Shown here piece after piece: positions 27,589 to 36,338 of a stretch of DNA of 64,000 nt; the stretch's first letter is position 1; the number at the start of each line of letters is the position of its first letter. Made by a program: the position numbers and the translations under genes. The notes under the pieces were generated by a model. That model ran no database searches and was not told the DNA's origin. It was given only the letters and a program-made list of their open reading frames with translations. The stretch is from Senegalia massiliensis (lineage in GTDB: Bacteria; Bacillota; Clostridia; Tissierellales; SIT17), in NCBI RefSeq assembly GCF_900626135.1, contig NZ_LR130785.1:1887569-1951568 (forward strand), read 5' to 3'.

Positions 27589-28884
27589 TTATTTAAATTC
27601 ATTAAAGTCTATCAACTTATTTAATGTTTTAAAAAAGTCTGGATAGGATGTTTTTATGGAATTTATATTATCTATATTACTTGTACCTTTTGCTTTTAAA
27701 ACTGCTATTATCATGCTCATAACTATCCTATGATCACTATAACTTTTCACATTAGCAGCTAAAAAATTATTGCTCCCATTTATAATCATTCCATCATCCG
27801 TTTCTTCTATATTTATTCCCATAGAAGATAAGTTCTGTACTGTAGAAAAAATCCTATTACTTTCTTTTACTTTTAATTCACTAGCATTTTTTATTACTGT
27901 TTTTCCTTCTGCACAAGATGCAGCCACAGCAATAATCGGTATTTCATCTATTAATCTAGGTATAATATCTCCTTTTATTTCTATACCATTAAGCTTAGAA
28001 TATTTCACTTCCATATCTACTATTTCTTCATTATTCTCATTTCTACAATTAAATATTTTTATATTCGCTCCCATAGCATTTAATACATCAATTATACCTC
28101 TTCTTGTAATATTGTATCCTACATTCCTTATTATAATATGTGAATCTTTTAAGATTAAAGCACCTACAATAAAAAAAGATACAGAAGATATATCACCAGG
28201 AATAATTACTTCCTTTGCTAAAGGTTTAATTTTTGAGTTTATACTTATAATATTATCCTTTTGGACTATGTCTACTCCAAAATACTTCATCATTCTCTCT
28301 GTATGATCTCTAGACCTATAAGGTTCTATTATTTTTGTTATTCCTTTAGCATATAGTGATAAAAACATAATTGAAGATTTTACTTGAGCACTTGATATAT
28401 TTTGTTTGTATTTAATTCCATTTAACTCATTAGATGGTAGTATATTTAAAGGAGGATAATTACCATCTGTTGACTTTATATTAGCCCCTATCATAGATAA
28501 TGGCTCTATAATTCTTTTCATAGGTCTTCTCTCTATAGAATTATCACCAGAAATTTTTGTGGGAAATTTTTGACCTGAAAGTATTCCTGAAACTAGCCTT
28601 ATGGTTGTCCCAGAATTTCCCACATACAAATCTTTAGTAGGTTTTTTCAATCCATTTAGACCTACTCCTCTGACTTTAATGATTTTATTATCAACTTTTA
28701 TATTTACTCCCATGTCTTTAAAAATATTAATAGTATTAATACAATCCTCTGAAAATAAAAAATTATGAATTATAGTTTCTCCTTCAGAAATAGCTCCTAA
28801 CATTATAGCCCTATGAGATATTGATTTGTCTCCTGGTGCTATTATTTCACCTTTTAATGTTATATTACCGCCTTGTATATTCAC
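27589..28884 (-). CDS. aroA: 3-phosphoshikimate 1-carboxyvinyltransferase (EPSP synthase)
   Basis: 431 residues, shikimate pathway step 6. The PEP/shikimate motifs GDKSISHRAIMLGA, VGNSGTTIRLVSG and SYSDHRIVMSM are intact. GTG start immediately after the aroB stop codon. Together with aroB and aroC it supplies chorismate. Confidence 0.96.
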   Translation of the reverse strand: MNIQGGNITLKGEIIAPGDKSISHRAIMLGAISEGETIIHNFLFSEDCINTINIFKDMGVNIKVDNKIIKVRGVGLNGLKKPTKDLYVGNSGTTIRLVSGILSGQKFPTKISGDNSIERRPMKRIIEPLSMIGANIKSTDGNYPPLNILPSNELNGIKYKQNISSAQVKSSIMFLSLYAKGITKIIEPYRSRDHTERMMKYFGVDIVQKDNIISINSKIKPLAKEVIIPGDISSVSFFIVGALILKDSHIIIRNVGYNITRRGIIDVLNAMGANIKIFNCRNENNEEIVDMEVKYSKLNGIEIKGDIIPRLIDEIPIIAVAASCAEGKTVIKNASELKVKESNRIFSTVQNLSSMGINIEETDDGMIINGSNNFLAANVKSYSDHRIVMSMIIAVLKAKGTSNIDNINSIKTSYPDFFKTLNKLIDFNEFK

Positions 28885-29955
28885 TTATATATCCTCTCCT
28901 AAAGATTTCTTAATCAACTCTTCATCTATTTTATTCTCATATATTTTCACTTTACCATAACTAATAGGTAAAATAAATACTATATTTTCATTCATGTTTT
29001 TTTTATCTAATTTTATATTTTCCATTATTACTTGTTTTTCTTGTTGAGTAAATATATTATCTTGAGTTATTTTCTTTACTAATTGTTTTATTTCTTGATA
29101 ATATTTTGTTGATATAAATCCTAACTCTTTAGATATATAAGCTTCTGATAACATTCCTAATGCCACAGCTTCACCATGTTTAAATCTTTTAAAATTATCA
29201 AGTGATTCTATTCCATGACCTATTGTATGTCCAAAATTTAATATTTTTCTTTTTCCTTTTTCAAAGGTATCTACTTTTACAATATCTTTTTTTATTTCTA
29301 ATGATCTCTTTATTAATAATTTAATTAGTTTAAAATCCATATTTCTAATGTTATTTATATTATGTATAATATCTAATAACTTATAATCTGATATAATTCC
29401 ATATTTTATAATTTCAGCTAATCCAGATTTAGTATCACGTTCACTTAATGTTTTTAAAGTATCTATATCAATTATAACTTTTTTAGGTTGATAAAAACTA
29501 CCTATTATATTTTTTATGTTATTAAAGTTAACGCCTACCTTTCCTCCAATACTACTATCTACTTGTGATAATAATGTAGTTGGTATCTGTATTAAATTTA
29601 TACCACGCATGTAAGTTGCTGCTACAAACCCTGCAAGATCTCCTACAACTCCACCTCCAAAACCTATTATTAATGATTGTCTATCAAACTTTTCTCTCAA
29701 TAATTTGCTATATATATCTCCAGCCATTTCTAATGATTTACTACTTTCACCAGCTGGAATTATATAATAATATACTTTAAAATCTTTTAAAGAGTTTAAT
29801 ACACTATCTAAATAAATTTTTCTTACATTATCATCTGTAATAATGAGTATTTTTTCTTCATTATATTCCTTTATATAATCATTTAAAGTTTTGTAAATAT
29901 TATTTTCTATATAAATATTATATTTATATAGTTGAGAATCTACTTGTAATTTCAA
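28885..29955 (-). CDS. aroB: 3-dehydroquinate synthase
   Basis: 356 residues, NAD- and zinc-dependent. GGGVVGDLAGFVAATYMRG, PTTLLSQVDSSIGGKVGVN and the zinc-ligand segments GLAEIIKYG and LNFGHTIGHGIE are all present. It converts DAHP to 3-dehydroquinate. TTG start with GAGAGG about nine bases upstream. No other shikimate gene (aroD, aroE, aroK, aroF) is in the window. Confidence 0.96.
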   Translation of the reverse strand: MKLQVDSQLYKYNIYIENNIYKTLNDYIKEYNEEKILIITDDNVRKIYLDSVLNSLKDFKVYYYIIPAGESSKSLEMAGDIYSKLLREKFDRQSLIIGFGGGVVGDLAGFVAATYMRGINLIQIPTTLLSQVDSSIGGKVGVNFNNIKNIIGSFYQPKKVIIDIDTLKTLSERDTKSGLAEIIKYGIISDYKLLDIIHNINNIRNMDFKLIKLLIKRSLEIKKDIVKVDTFEKGKRKILNFGHTIGHGIESLDNFKRFKHGEAVALGMLSEAYISKELGFISTKYYQEIKQLVKKITQDNIFTQQEKQVIMENIKLDKKNMNENIVFILPISYGKVKIYENKIDEELIKKSLGEDI

Positions 29956-29971
29956 TATGATGACCTCTCTT

Positions 29972-31099
29972 TCAATTATTTATATAATTATAATAATTGA
30001 TTTTTATTTCATCTATACTATCTCCTCCAAACTTAATCAACAATTCTTCTGCAAGTGTCCATGCTAATATGCTTTCACCTACTATACTAGCAGCAGGAAC
30101 TGCACATACATCAGCTCGTTCTTTATGTGCTAATACTTTTTCCTTAGTATCCATATCTATACTTTGTAAAGGAATTCTAAGAGATGGTATAGGTTTCATA
30201 TATGCTTTAATTTCAATACTTTCACCATTAGAAATTCCACCTTCAATTCCTCCAGCATTATTAGTTTTCCTATAATAACTACTATCATAAAATATCTCAT
30301 CATGAACCTTGGAACCTAGATTTTTAGAAGAGTTTACACCATCTCCAATTTCAATTGCTTTTATGCCTTGAAGACTCATAATTGCAGCTGTTAGTTTACC
30401 ATCTAATTTTTTGTCCCATTGTGTATGACTTCCAAGTCCTATAGGTATATTTGTTGCTAATAATTTAAAGGAACCCCCTAAAGTGTCACCAGCCTCTTTA
30501 GTTTTATCAATCATTTTAATTATTTTTTCCTCTAGCTCTTTATTTAATACTCTCATTATAGAATTATCTGATGTTTTAATTTTATCTATATTATACTCTT
30601 TTTCATCTATTAAATTTCCAATTGAAGTAATATAACTATAAATATTTATATCAAATTGTTTAAGTAAAAGTTTTGCAACACTTCCAATAGCTACTCTCAT
30701 AGCAGTTTCTCTAGCACTAGATCTTTCTAATATATTTCTTAAATCTTTCTGATTATATTTAATACCGCCTGCAAAGTCTGCATGTCCAGGTCTTGGTTTT
30801 GTTATAGATTCTTTTATTCTTTTTTCAATATGCATTTTATCTATCCAATTTTTATAATCTTTATTTTCTATGAAAAAAGTTAATGGACTACCAATTGTAA
30901 CCCCACCTCTTACTCCAGATAATATATTTATTTCATCACTTTCTATTTTCATTCTATTTCCTCTACCATAGCCTTTTTGCCGTCTTTTTAATTCCATATT
31001 TATAAAATCAACATCAATTCTTAGATTTGAGGGTATTCCATCTATTATTCCAATTAAACCTTTTCCATGAGATTCTCCTGCCGTTAAAAATCTTAACAC
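29972..31099 (-). CDS. aroC: chorismate synthase
   Basis: 375 residues, reduced-flavin dependent. GESHGKGLIGIIDGIPS, RPGHADFAGGIKY, RSSARETAMRVA and the C-terminal ERADVCAVPAASIV are diagnostic. It makes chorismate from EPSP and is first in the aroC-aroB-aroA unit. GTG start with GGGGTGAT upstream. Confidence 0.97.
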   Translation of the reverse strand: MLRFLTAGESHGKGLIGIIDGIPSNLRIDVDFINMELKRRQKGYGRGNRMKIESDEINILSGVRGGVTIGSPLTFFIENKDYKNWIDKMHIEKRIKESITKPRPGHADFAGGIKYNQKDLRNILERSSARETAMRVAIGSVAKLLLKQFDINIYSYITSIGNLIDEKEYNIDKIKTSDNSIMRVLNKELEEKIIKMIDKTKEAGDTLGGSFKLLATNIPIGLGSHTQWDKKLDGKLTAAIMSLQGIKAIEIGDGVNSSKNLGSKVHDEIFYDSSYYRKTNNAGGIEGGISNGESIEIKAYMKPIPSLRIPLQSIDMDTKEKVLAHKERADVCAVPAASIVGESILAWTLAEELLIKFGGDSIDEIKINYYNYINN

Positions 31100-31122
31100 T
31101 TTATCACCCCTAATATATATTA

Positions 31123-31143
31123 AAAGCTGCCAAAGGCAGCTTT
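31123..31143 (-). terminator. hairpin after folT
   Basis: AAAGCTGCC-AAA-GGCAGCTTT overlaps the folT stop; the U-tract is weak, so partial readthrough into aroC is possible. Confidence 0.7.
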
Positions 31144-31867
31144 ATTTAGCATATTTAAAATATTTTGAAAGCATATATATTATTATAGTATCTAATGGTA
31201 TAGTAACTAAAGCTGTAAGTACTCTAAAAGGAAATATAACAATAAAACCAAAGTCATATAACATTATAAGCCATACAGTATTAAGTATTAAAGATATTAT
31301 TATAGTTCTTATAGATACTACAAATATAAACTTGTCAAATCTATAGGACGAATTTTCATTTTTATATCTCTTATTTATAATGATTGGCAAATATATAAAT
31401 CCTACCATTGCAATAAAATATATAATTAAAAATTCATAAGATATATCTTTCCCTGATTGGATATATATATATCCAGAAAGTAAAGAAAGTAAAATTACTA
31501 TTAATCCATTTACTATTGTGTAATTTATAGATGTATTTTCTTTATTTCTATTTTTAAAAATATAATGATAAAATAAACCTGGTATAAACCCACTTAAGCC
31601 AGCTGACAAAGTAAAGCCTGGGAAATAAGGCCCCATGGGATTGATTAATACTCCAACTAAATCTGCAGTAACTCCTGTAAGGAATCCAACTAAAGGTCCA
31701 AACAATATACCTGATATCATAATAGGTACTCCACCAAATCCTATCCTAAGACCTTGTCCTCCTGCAATAGGTATAATTATAGATAATGCTCTTGTAAGAA
31801 TAATACTTATTGCAGTAAGTAAACTTGCTGATACTAAACTTTTTGTATTTATTTTTTTCCCTTTCAT
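31142..31867 (-). CDS. folT: ECF transporter S component, folate-specific (FolT-like)
   Basis: 241 residues, about six membrane segments. It has the ECF S-component pattern ALSIIIPIAGGQGLRIGFGG and GILFGPLVGFLTGVTADLVG. The substrate call to folate rests on the tetrahydrofolate riboswitch directly upstream. It would work with a shared EcfAA'T module encoded elsewhere. GGAGG precedes the ATG after a run of seven A. Confidence 0.9.
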   Translation of the reverse strand: MKGKKINTKSLVSASLLTAISIILTRALSIIIPIAGGQGLRIGFGGVPIMISGILFGPLVGFLTGVTADLVGVLINPMGPYFPGFTLSAGLSGFIPGLFYHYIFKNRNKENTSINYTIVNGLIVILLSLLSGYIYIQSGKDISYEFLIIYFIAMVGFIYLPIIINKRYKNENSSYRFDKFIFVVSIRTIIISLILNTVWLIMLYDFGFIVIFPFRVLTALVTIPLDTIIIYMLSKYFKYAK

Positions 31868-31926
31868 TAATAAAACCTCCTTTTTTTAGTAATATAGAGT
31901 CCCACAACTAAAGAAAAGAGATCTTT

Positions 31927-32026
31927 AATATTCAGCGGATGCGGCAAAATATCGCGGTTAAACCTTCGTTCAAGAGCTACTTCCCATCTCTTAACACTTA
32001 ACGCACTTTACCTACTCTGATATTAC
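31927..32026 (-). promoter_or_regulatory. tetrahydrofolate (THF, folT) riboswitch
   Basis: The minus strand carries the class-I THF riboswitch core in order: AGAGTAGG, GCGTTAAGTGT, GATGGGA inside an AAGAG/CTCTT stem, ACGAA, CCGCG and GCATCCGCT. The P1 stem is GTAATATCAG with CTGAATATT. It sits in the leader of an ECF S component, the known genomic setting. The P1 5' strand can instead pair with ACTCTATATTAC (31889-31900), just before the folT ribosome site, a possible switching partner. A -10-like TATAAA lies just upstream at about 32035-32040. Confidence 0.92.
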
Positions 32027-32036
32027 AGCCCTTATT

Positions 32037-33035
32037 TTATAACATATTTTCATTTTTGTAAATGAATTCATATGAATATTCAGGCTTTTTTTCATTACCA
32101 TTATAAATATAATTAATAGTTTTTCTCAACAAACATACTATACCCAATGAAAAAAGAACTAAAACTATAAATATATAATAATTATGAAAATCTGTAAATT
32201 GTCCAAATATCCATATACTAAAACTACTTATCAAGTATTTTTTCCACTTATTAGGCGAAAGTATATTTTTAATATAATATGTGACTGACTTTTTATTGTT
32301 TTCTATCTTATTTAATATATAATTCTCTATCTCCTTTTTATTAGGATATAGTTTTGTACCTTTAATTATTGAAATCAACTTTTTTATATCTACTAATTCA
32401 ATATTTTTATATTTTTTTAATTTCATTACTAATCTTTTTGTATCTTCATAAAAACTACTAGTAGTTATAATAATACCTTTATTTAAATTGCTTTTATTAA
32501 GCTTAATAAAAAACTTTCTTAAAGCTTCTTCATTTACTCCATATTCTGAAGAATATTGTAATATATTTATTCCTATTTTTAAATTATCATTAAATACTTC
32601 TAAATAAAAATCATCACTTAATTTATCATTAGTATAAAATCCTAATTGTTTAAATAAATCAGAAAAGTATATACTTATTTCTCCAGGAGTTTTGTTTAAA
32701 ATATCATTATAAATCATTTCTTCTACAATTTTTTTTGTAGTAACTTTTTTAGCATTCTTAATTTCCCTTTTATTTTTTAAGTTTAAAATTGAATATATTA
32801 AAATAGAAAAAGTTAAAGAAAGAAAAATTGAGATATAAATACTATTCCATTTATAAATAAAAATGAGATATGAAATTATAAAAATTATAATAGATATAAA
32901 CAATCTATCAATCATTCTTGCAAATAAAGTCTTTTTCTTATTAGATTCACTTATAAAAAATGAATTTAATTTATATTGTTTAACTTTATGTTTTAATTTT
33001 TTTTCTAGTTTTTTTATTAAAATTTTATTATCCAT
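32037..33035 (-). CDS. membrane protein with degenerate Mrr-like nuclease domain
   Basis: 332 residues. Two membrane segments near residues 45-90, a soluble domain (about 110-225) and two further segments near 270-315. The soluble part follows the restriction-endonuclease-like Mrr pattern: LFKQLGFYTNDKLSDDFYLEV, a central strand ILQYSS, GIIITTSSFYEDTKRLV and IELVDIKKLISII. Active Mrr domains have Q-x-K in the central strand; here the Lys position is Ser, so cleavage is unlikely. Function unknown. The 3' end abuts the THF riboswitch. Confidence 0.6.
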   Translation of the reverse strand: MDNKILIKKLEKKLKHKVKQYKLNSFFISESNKKKTLFARMIDRLFISIIIFIISYLIFIYKWNSIYISIFLSLTFSILIYSILNLKNKREIKNAKKVTTKKIVEEMIYNDILNKTPGEISIYFSDLFKQLGFYTNDKLSDDFYLEVFNDNLKIGINILQYSSEYGVNEEALRKFFIKLNKSNLNKGIIITTSSFYEDTKRLVMKLKKYKNIELVDIKKLISIIKGTKLYPNKKEIENYILNKIENNKKSVTYYIKNILSPNKWKKYLISSFSIWIFGQFTDFHNYYIFIVLVLFSLGIVCLLRKTINYIYNGNEKKPEYSYEFIYKNENML

Positions 33036-33078
33036 AATATTCTCCTTTTAAAAAGAATTATAGACATTTCATAAAATT

Positions 33079-33753
33079 TTAATCATTAATTATCTTATTT
33101 TTTTCTTTTAATCCAACTCCTAAAAGAAAAATTAAAATTAGTTGTAATATAAAATATGTCAAAATTCTTATAGAAATACTATAGAAAAAATCTAAAGGTA
33201 ACATTTGTATAAGTATATCAGTTTTAGGATTTAGCAGCCAAAGATCATTAGTAAATAATAATTCATGAAAAACAGTAAAATATTTACTAAAATCAATGCT
33301 TATTAATATACCAAATATACCCATTATTATCATAGGAATAGTAGCTGCAAATATCAAAAGCTTATATAATATATTTTTATAATATTTTATAAATATTACC
33401 AAAGTTATCAGAAATATTATAATAGAAATATTTCTTATCTTAAATCCTATTTCAAATAAATTTTTAACATCTACCATATGTAGTCTTTCTCTTTCACCAA
33501 ATACAACTTCTTTTTTCTGATCTATATTTGTTTCTATTATAAGGTTTTCTCTTTTATCTTTAATATAATCTAGCATTTCAAGTGTAACTTTTTTCAAATC
33601 TTCTTTTTGTATGTTTGTTTTTTTATATACATTATGTTCTTCAAATTTATTCTCATAAAATTTTATATCAAATGTAGCCATTTGAACATCTAAAAATAAT
33701 AATGATATATTTAAAGAAATTATAAAAATCAAACCTAATATTATTTTTTTCAT
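33079..33753 (-). CDS. DUF1461 (TIGR01906-type) integral membrane protein
   Basis: 224 residues from the ATG at 33753, which has GGAG six bases upstream (the earlier ATG overlaps that site). One N-terminal membrane segment, an extracytoplasmic domain of about 80 residues ending in GERERLHMVDVKNLF, the DUF1461 signature with His-x-x-Asp-Val, and then three or more membrane segments. Role unknown. Directly follows the DedA gene. Confidence 0.75.
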   Translation of the reverse strand: MKKIILGLIFIISLNISLLFLDVQMATFDIKFYENKFEEHNVYKKTNIQKEDLKKVTLEMLDYIKDKRENLIIETNIDQKKEVVFGERERLHMVDVKNLFEIGFKIRNISIIIFLITLVIFIKYYKNILYKLLIFAATIPMIIMGIFGILISIDFSKYFTVFHELLFTNDLWLLNPKTDILIQMLPLDFFYSISIRILTYFILQLILIFLLGVGLKEKNKIIND

Positions 33754-33765
33754 ATTTTTCTCCAT

Positions 33766-34386
33766 TTATTTAAAAATTCTTTTCTTTATTTGAATAACTA
33801 TAAAATAAAGAATTAAAATAGGAATTATTAGAGTTAACATTTGTTTGTTATATTTTTCTATTTTTCTAAATACAAATGTCCAATTCTCTCCTAATATTTT
33901 TCCTAAAGATATCAATACAATATGATGTAAACTTGTTATCAGTGCTATAGAAGAATAAACTATTGTTTTTTTGACTTTAAATATGCCTGCTGACAATATA
34001 GTTATAGAATATATTCCAGGAATAAATTTACTTATTATTATAACAATAAAACTAAATTTTTTAAATAACTTTTTTAATTTTAATACTTTATCTGTTTCAA
34101 AAAGCTTTCTTATTATTTTAGAGTGTAATATTTTCTCTCCTTTATTTCTTCCCAAAATATATAAAGCAATAGATGAAAGCCAAGTAGAAGTAATTGCAAT
34201 CATTATTACTACTACTATATTTAAATTTGCAATTTCAGTTAAATATCCTTCTAATATTAAAACCATATCTCCAGGATAAGGTGGAAATAGAACTTGAAGT
34301 GCTTGAGATAGAAAAAAGAAAACATATGAAAAAATTACATTTTGTGAAACAATATTTTCAGAAAATTGTATAATTAATTCTTCCAT
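33766..34386 (-). CDS. DedA family membrane protein
   Basis: 206 residues. The N-terminal FPPYPGDMVLILEGY and ALYILGRNKGEKIL stretches and the amphipathic SKFIPGIYSITILSAGIF re-entrant region are those of the DedA/VTT superfamily, which includes flippases recycling undecaprenyl phosphate and phospholipids. GGAGGAGG precedes the ATG. Possibly co-transcribed with the DUF1461 and Mrr-like genes downstream. Confidence 0.85.
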   Translation of the reverse strand: MEELIIQFSENIVSQNVIFSYVFFFLSQALQVLFPPYPGDMVLILEGYLTEIANLNIVVVIMIAITSTWLSSIALYILGRNKGEKILHSKIIRKLFETDKVLKLKKLFKKFSFIVIIISKFIPGIYSITILSAGIFKVKKTIVYSSIALITSLHHIVLISLGKILGENWTFVFRKIEKYNKQMLTLIIPILILYFIVIQIKKRIFK

Positions 34387-34451
34387 ATAACCTCCTCCTA
34401 TTCAATCCATATAATAATTATACCCTTTATTTTATATTATAATATTGTATA

Positions 34452-34495
34452 CATAAAATAAAGTAGCAGATTTAAATCTGCTACTTTATTTTATG
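34452..34495 (-). terminator. 44-bp perfect palindrome after the 55-residue ORF
   Basis: Both arms (22 bp, core GTAGCAGATTT/AAATCTGCTAC) are uninterrupted and overlap the stop codon of the small ORF. It forms a strong terminator hairpin in either direction. Confidence 0.8.
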
Positions 34496-34658
34496 CCATA
34501 GCTTTTTCTAATTTACTCAAATGTTGAATAGGGAAGTTTTTTAGTAGTTCTTTAAATTGTTCCACAGTAAGTCCTGCAGTTGTAGTATAAATTTCTATTT
34601 TTTTATTTAAATCAGCTTTAATAAATTCTTCTTTTATTTTATTGAAATCTTTTGCCAA
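34491..34658 (-). CDS. 55-residue hypothetical protein
   Basis: Starts at a TTG five bases after GGAGTGT and ends in a strong hairpin, so it is organised like a real monocistronic gene. Composition is helical and charged: MAKDFNKIKEEF, then TTTAGLTVEQFKELLKNFP and HLSKLEKAMA. It has no signal peptide or membrane segment. I do not recognise the family. It is divergent from the selenoprotein gene. Confidence 0.65.
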   Translation of the reverse strand: MAKDFNKIKEEFIKADLNKKIEIYTTTAGLTVEQFKELLKNFPIQHLSKLEKAMA

Positions 34659-34760
34659 GTTTTACACTCCTTTAATTTATTATTTAATTATATATAATTT
34701 TAGTTTGAACATATACATAAAAAATATTCTAGTAGACTTATAATTCTCAATTATAATTAT

Positions 34761-34790
34761 TTGTTTAAATAAGAACTTTCTAGGTATAAT
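34761..34790 (+). promoter_or_regulatory. promoter of the SelW-like gene
   Basis: TTGTTT (34761-34766), an 18-base spacer and TATAAT (34785-34790) lie on the plus strand 38 bases before the start codon. Confidence 0.7.
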
Positions 34791-34828
34791 AAGTATAAAT
34801 AATATTTTATTTGATAGGAGTGATTGTG

Positions 34829-35083
34829 ATGATTAACAATATAAGTATAGAGTACTGCACATCTTGAGGATATTTATCTAAGGCTGTGAGCCTTTGTGAA
34901 AATTTACTTAATATTCATACTAATGATATTAAGGCTTTGTCTCTAATTCCTTCATCAGGAGGAGTATTTGAAATAAAAGTAAATGAGAAATTAATATTTT
35001 CTAAAAAAGTATTAAACAGATTTCCTAATGAAAATGAAATAGAGGATATTATAGAAGAAGAATACATATTTGAAAACTCTTAA
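34829..35083 (+). CDS. SelW-like (Rdx family) selenoprotein, UGA-encoded Sec13
   Basis: 84 residues when the in-frame TGA at 34865-34867 is read as selenocysteine. GGAG stands eight bases before the ATG. The thioredoxin-like redox motif is CTSU (Cys10, Sec13) in ISIEYCTSUGYL, followed by the SelW/Rdx hallmark SLIPSSGGVFEIKVNEKLIF and a NRFPNENEIED tail. Many homologs have CxxC here, so UGA stands where Cys is expected. A hairpin fitting a bacterial SECIS follows the UGA. Conventional gene calling would truncate it to the part after 34886. Rdx proteins are small oxidoreductases of uncertain substrate. The end overlaps the convergent uvsE by four bases. Confidence 0.9.
34865..34894 (+). promoter_or_regulatory. 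bSECIS element
   Basis: After the UGA (34865-34867), AAGGCT (34880-34885) and AGCCTT (34889-34894) form a stem with a small apical loop GTG whose first base is G. The gap from UGA to loop is 18 bases, inside the 16-37 range known for bacterial SECIS elements read by SelB. Confidence 0.8.
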
Positions 35084-36330
35084 TTTATATCATTAAAAAA
35101 ATATGAATTAAGTAAGTATTCAACATTATATTTTTCAGTTAAATCAAATAAGTACTTTTCAATATTATATGAATCAATAGAAGCATTGTTGGATTTATTG
35201 ATTAATTCCAAGAAGCTTCTTTTTTCTTTGTCATTTGCTAAATTTTTAAAATAGCCCCATATGTGCATATAAGCATTTAAAGCTTCATTTATAGATTCTT
35301 GTTTATTAAAAGAACTTTCTAACATTGTACATACATTATTCCAACTAGGATTTTCTGAATTTATATATTTACTTATCCTTTTATATTCATTATAAGATTT
35401 TTTCATAACATTATACTTATATTTTCCCCACTCATCTCTTATTATATTTAATTTATCTGCTTTTAAATTCATTATTTTTTCTACCGATAGATTCTTATCT
35501 TTTACTTCAAGCATGATATCTATATCATAATTAAACTTATTTATATATTTTAAAAAACTAAAGGGCTCTATTGTTTGAGTATGAGAACCTATTCTTTTAT
35601 ATGGAGCTTGTTGAGAATAATGAAATTTTGGTATCCCATCTTCATTTTTCCAACTATAATATATTTTTTTAAATAATTCAAATATATTATAGTTGCCATT
35701 AATTTCATTATGTAAATTATCAAAAACTATAGGAATTTTTAATTTTTCACTAATATATATAACCTCTTCTATAGTATAATTCTTATCATCATTTTCTATA
35801 ATTAACCTCTTTTTTACACTGGTAGATAGTAGATTGAAATTCTCTATAAAACGTATAATCGCTTTTCTTTTATCTCCATATACTCCGCCTATATGTAATA
35901 CTATTTTATGAGTAAAGTCATCTGTAATAGCATCAAGAAATTTTGCATGATAATTTAATTCTTTTACTGATTTTAATACTACATCTTGATTTTTAGAATT
36001 TAACACAGTATACTGCCCTGGATGCATAGAAACTCTAAAATTATTGTTATTTATAATGCTTTTTATACTGTTCAATTCTGTTTTAAATTCCAATTCCCAA
36101 TCTATATTATTTACATCATGAGATGCAAAAGGAATAATATCAGAGCTTATTCTATACATATTAATATTTTTCTCTTTATTATAATTTAATATTTCTTCTA
36201 AACTTTCTAAGTTATATTTTATTAGCTCTTTCAAACGTTGTTGTGAAGCATTTTTTAATCTACATGTTTTAAAATTTACCCTATTTATAGATTTATTAAT
36301 GCAAGCATATCCAATTTTAATACTAATCAC
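35080..36330 (-). CDS. uvsE: UV DNA damage endonuclease UvsE/UvdE
   Basis: About 413-416 residues, TIM-barrel family. KIGYACI at the N-terminus, YRISSDIIPFASH, MHPGQYTVLNS, HIGGVYGDKRKAI, LIIENDDKNYT and PIVFDNLHNE supply the metal-binding His, Glu and Asp residues. It nicks DNA 5' of UV photoproducts and other lesions, useful in spores. The GTG start is part of the ribosome site GAGGTGAT; an ATT at 36319-36321, six bases after GAGGTG, would give the family-like N-terminus MKIGYACI and may be the real start. Confidence 0.9.
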   Translation of the reverse strand: MISIKIGYACINKSINRVNFKTCRLKNASQQRLKELIKYNLESLEEILNYNKEKNINMYRISSDIIPFASHDVNNIDWELEFKTELNSIKSIINNNNFRVSMHPGQYTVLNSKNQDVVLKSVKELNYHAKFLDAITDDFTHKIVLHIGGVYGDKRKAIIRFIENFNLLSTSVKKRLIIENDDKNYTIEEVIYISEKLKIPIVFDNLHNEINGNYNIFELFKKIYYSWKNEDGIPKFHYSQQAPYKRIGSHTQTIEPFSFLKYINKFNYDIDIMLEVKDKNLSVEKIMNLKADKLNIIRDEWGKYKYNVMKKSYNEYKRISKYINSENPSWNNVCTMLESSFNKQESINEALNAYMHIWGYFKNLANDKEKRSFLELINKSNNASIDSYNIEKYLFDLTEKYNVEYLLNSYFFNDIN

Positions 36331-36338
36331 CTCAAGTT

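Noticed and set aside
27770..28306. 178-codon open frame on the plus strand inside aroA
   Set aside because: It lies fully antisense to an intact aroA, has no ribosome site and reads as low-complexity shadow sequence.
34865..35083. Selenoprotein locus as a pseudogene with a premature stop
   Set aside because: The frame continues without interruption, the family motifs are intact on both sides of the UGA, and a hairpin at the correct distance is present; a decayed gene would not preserve these.
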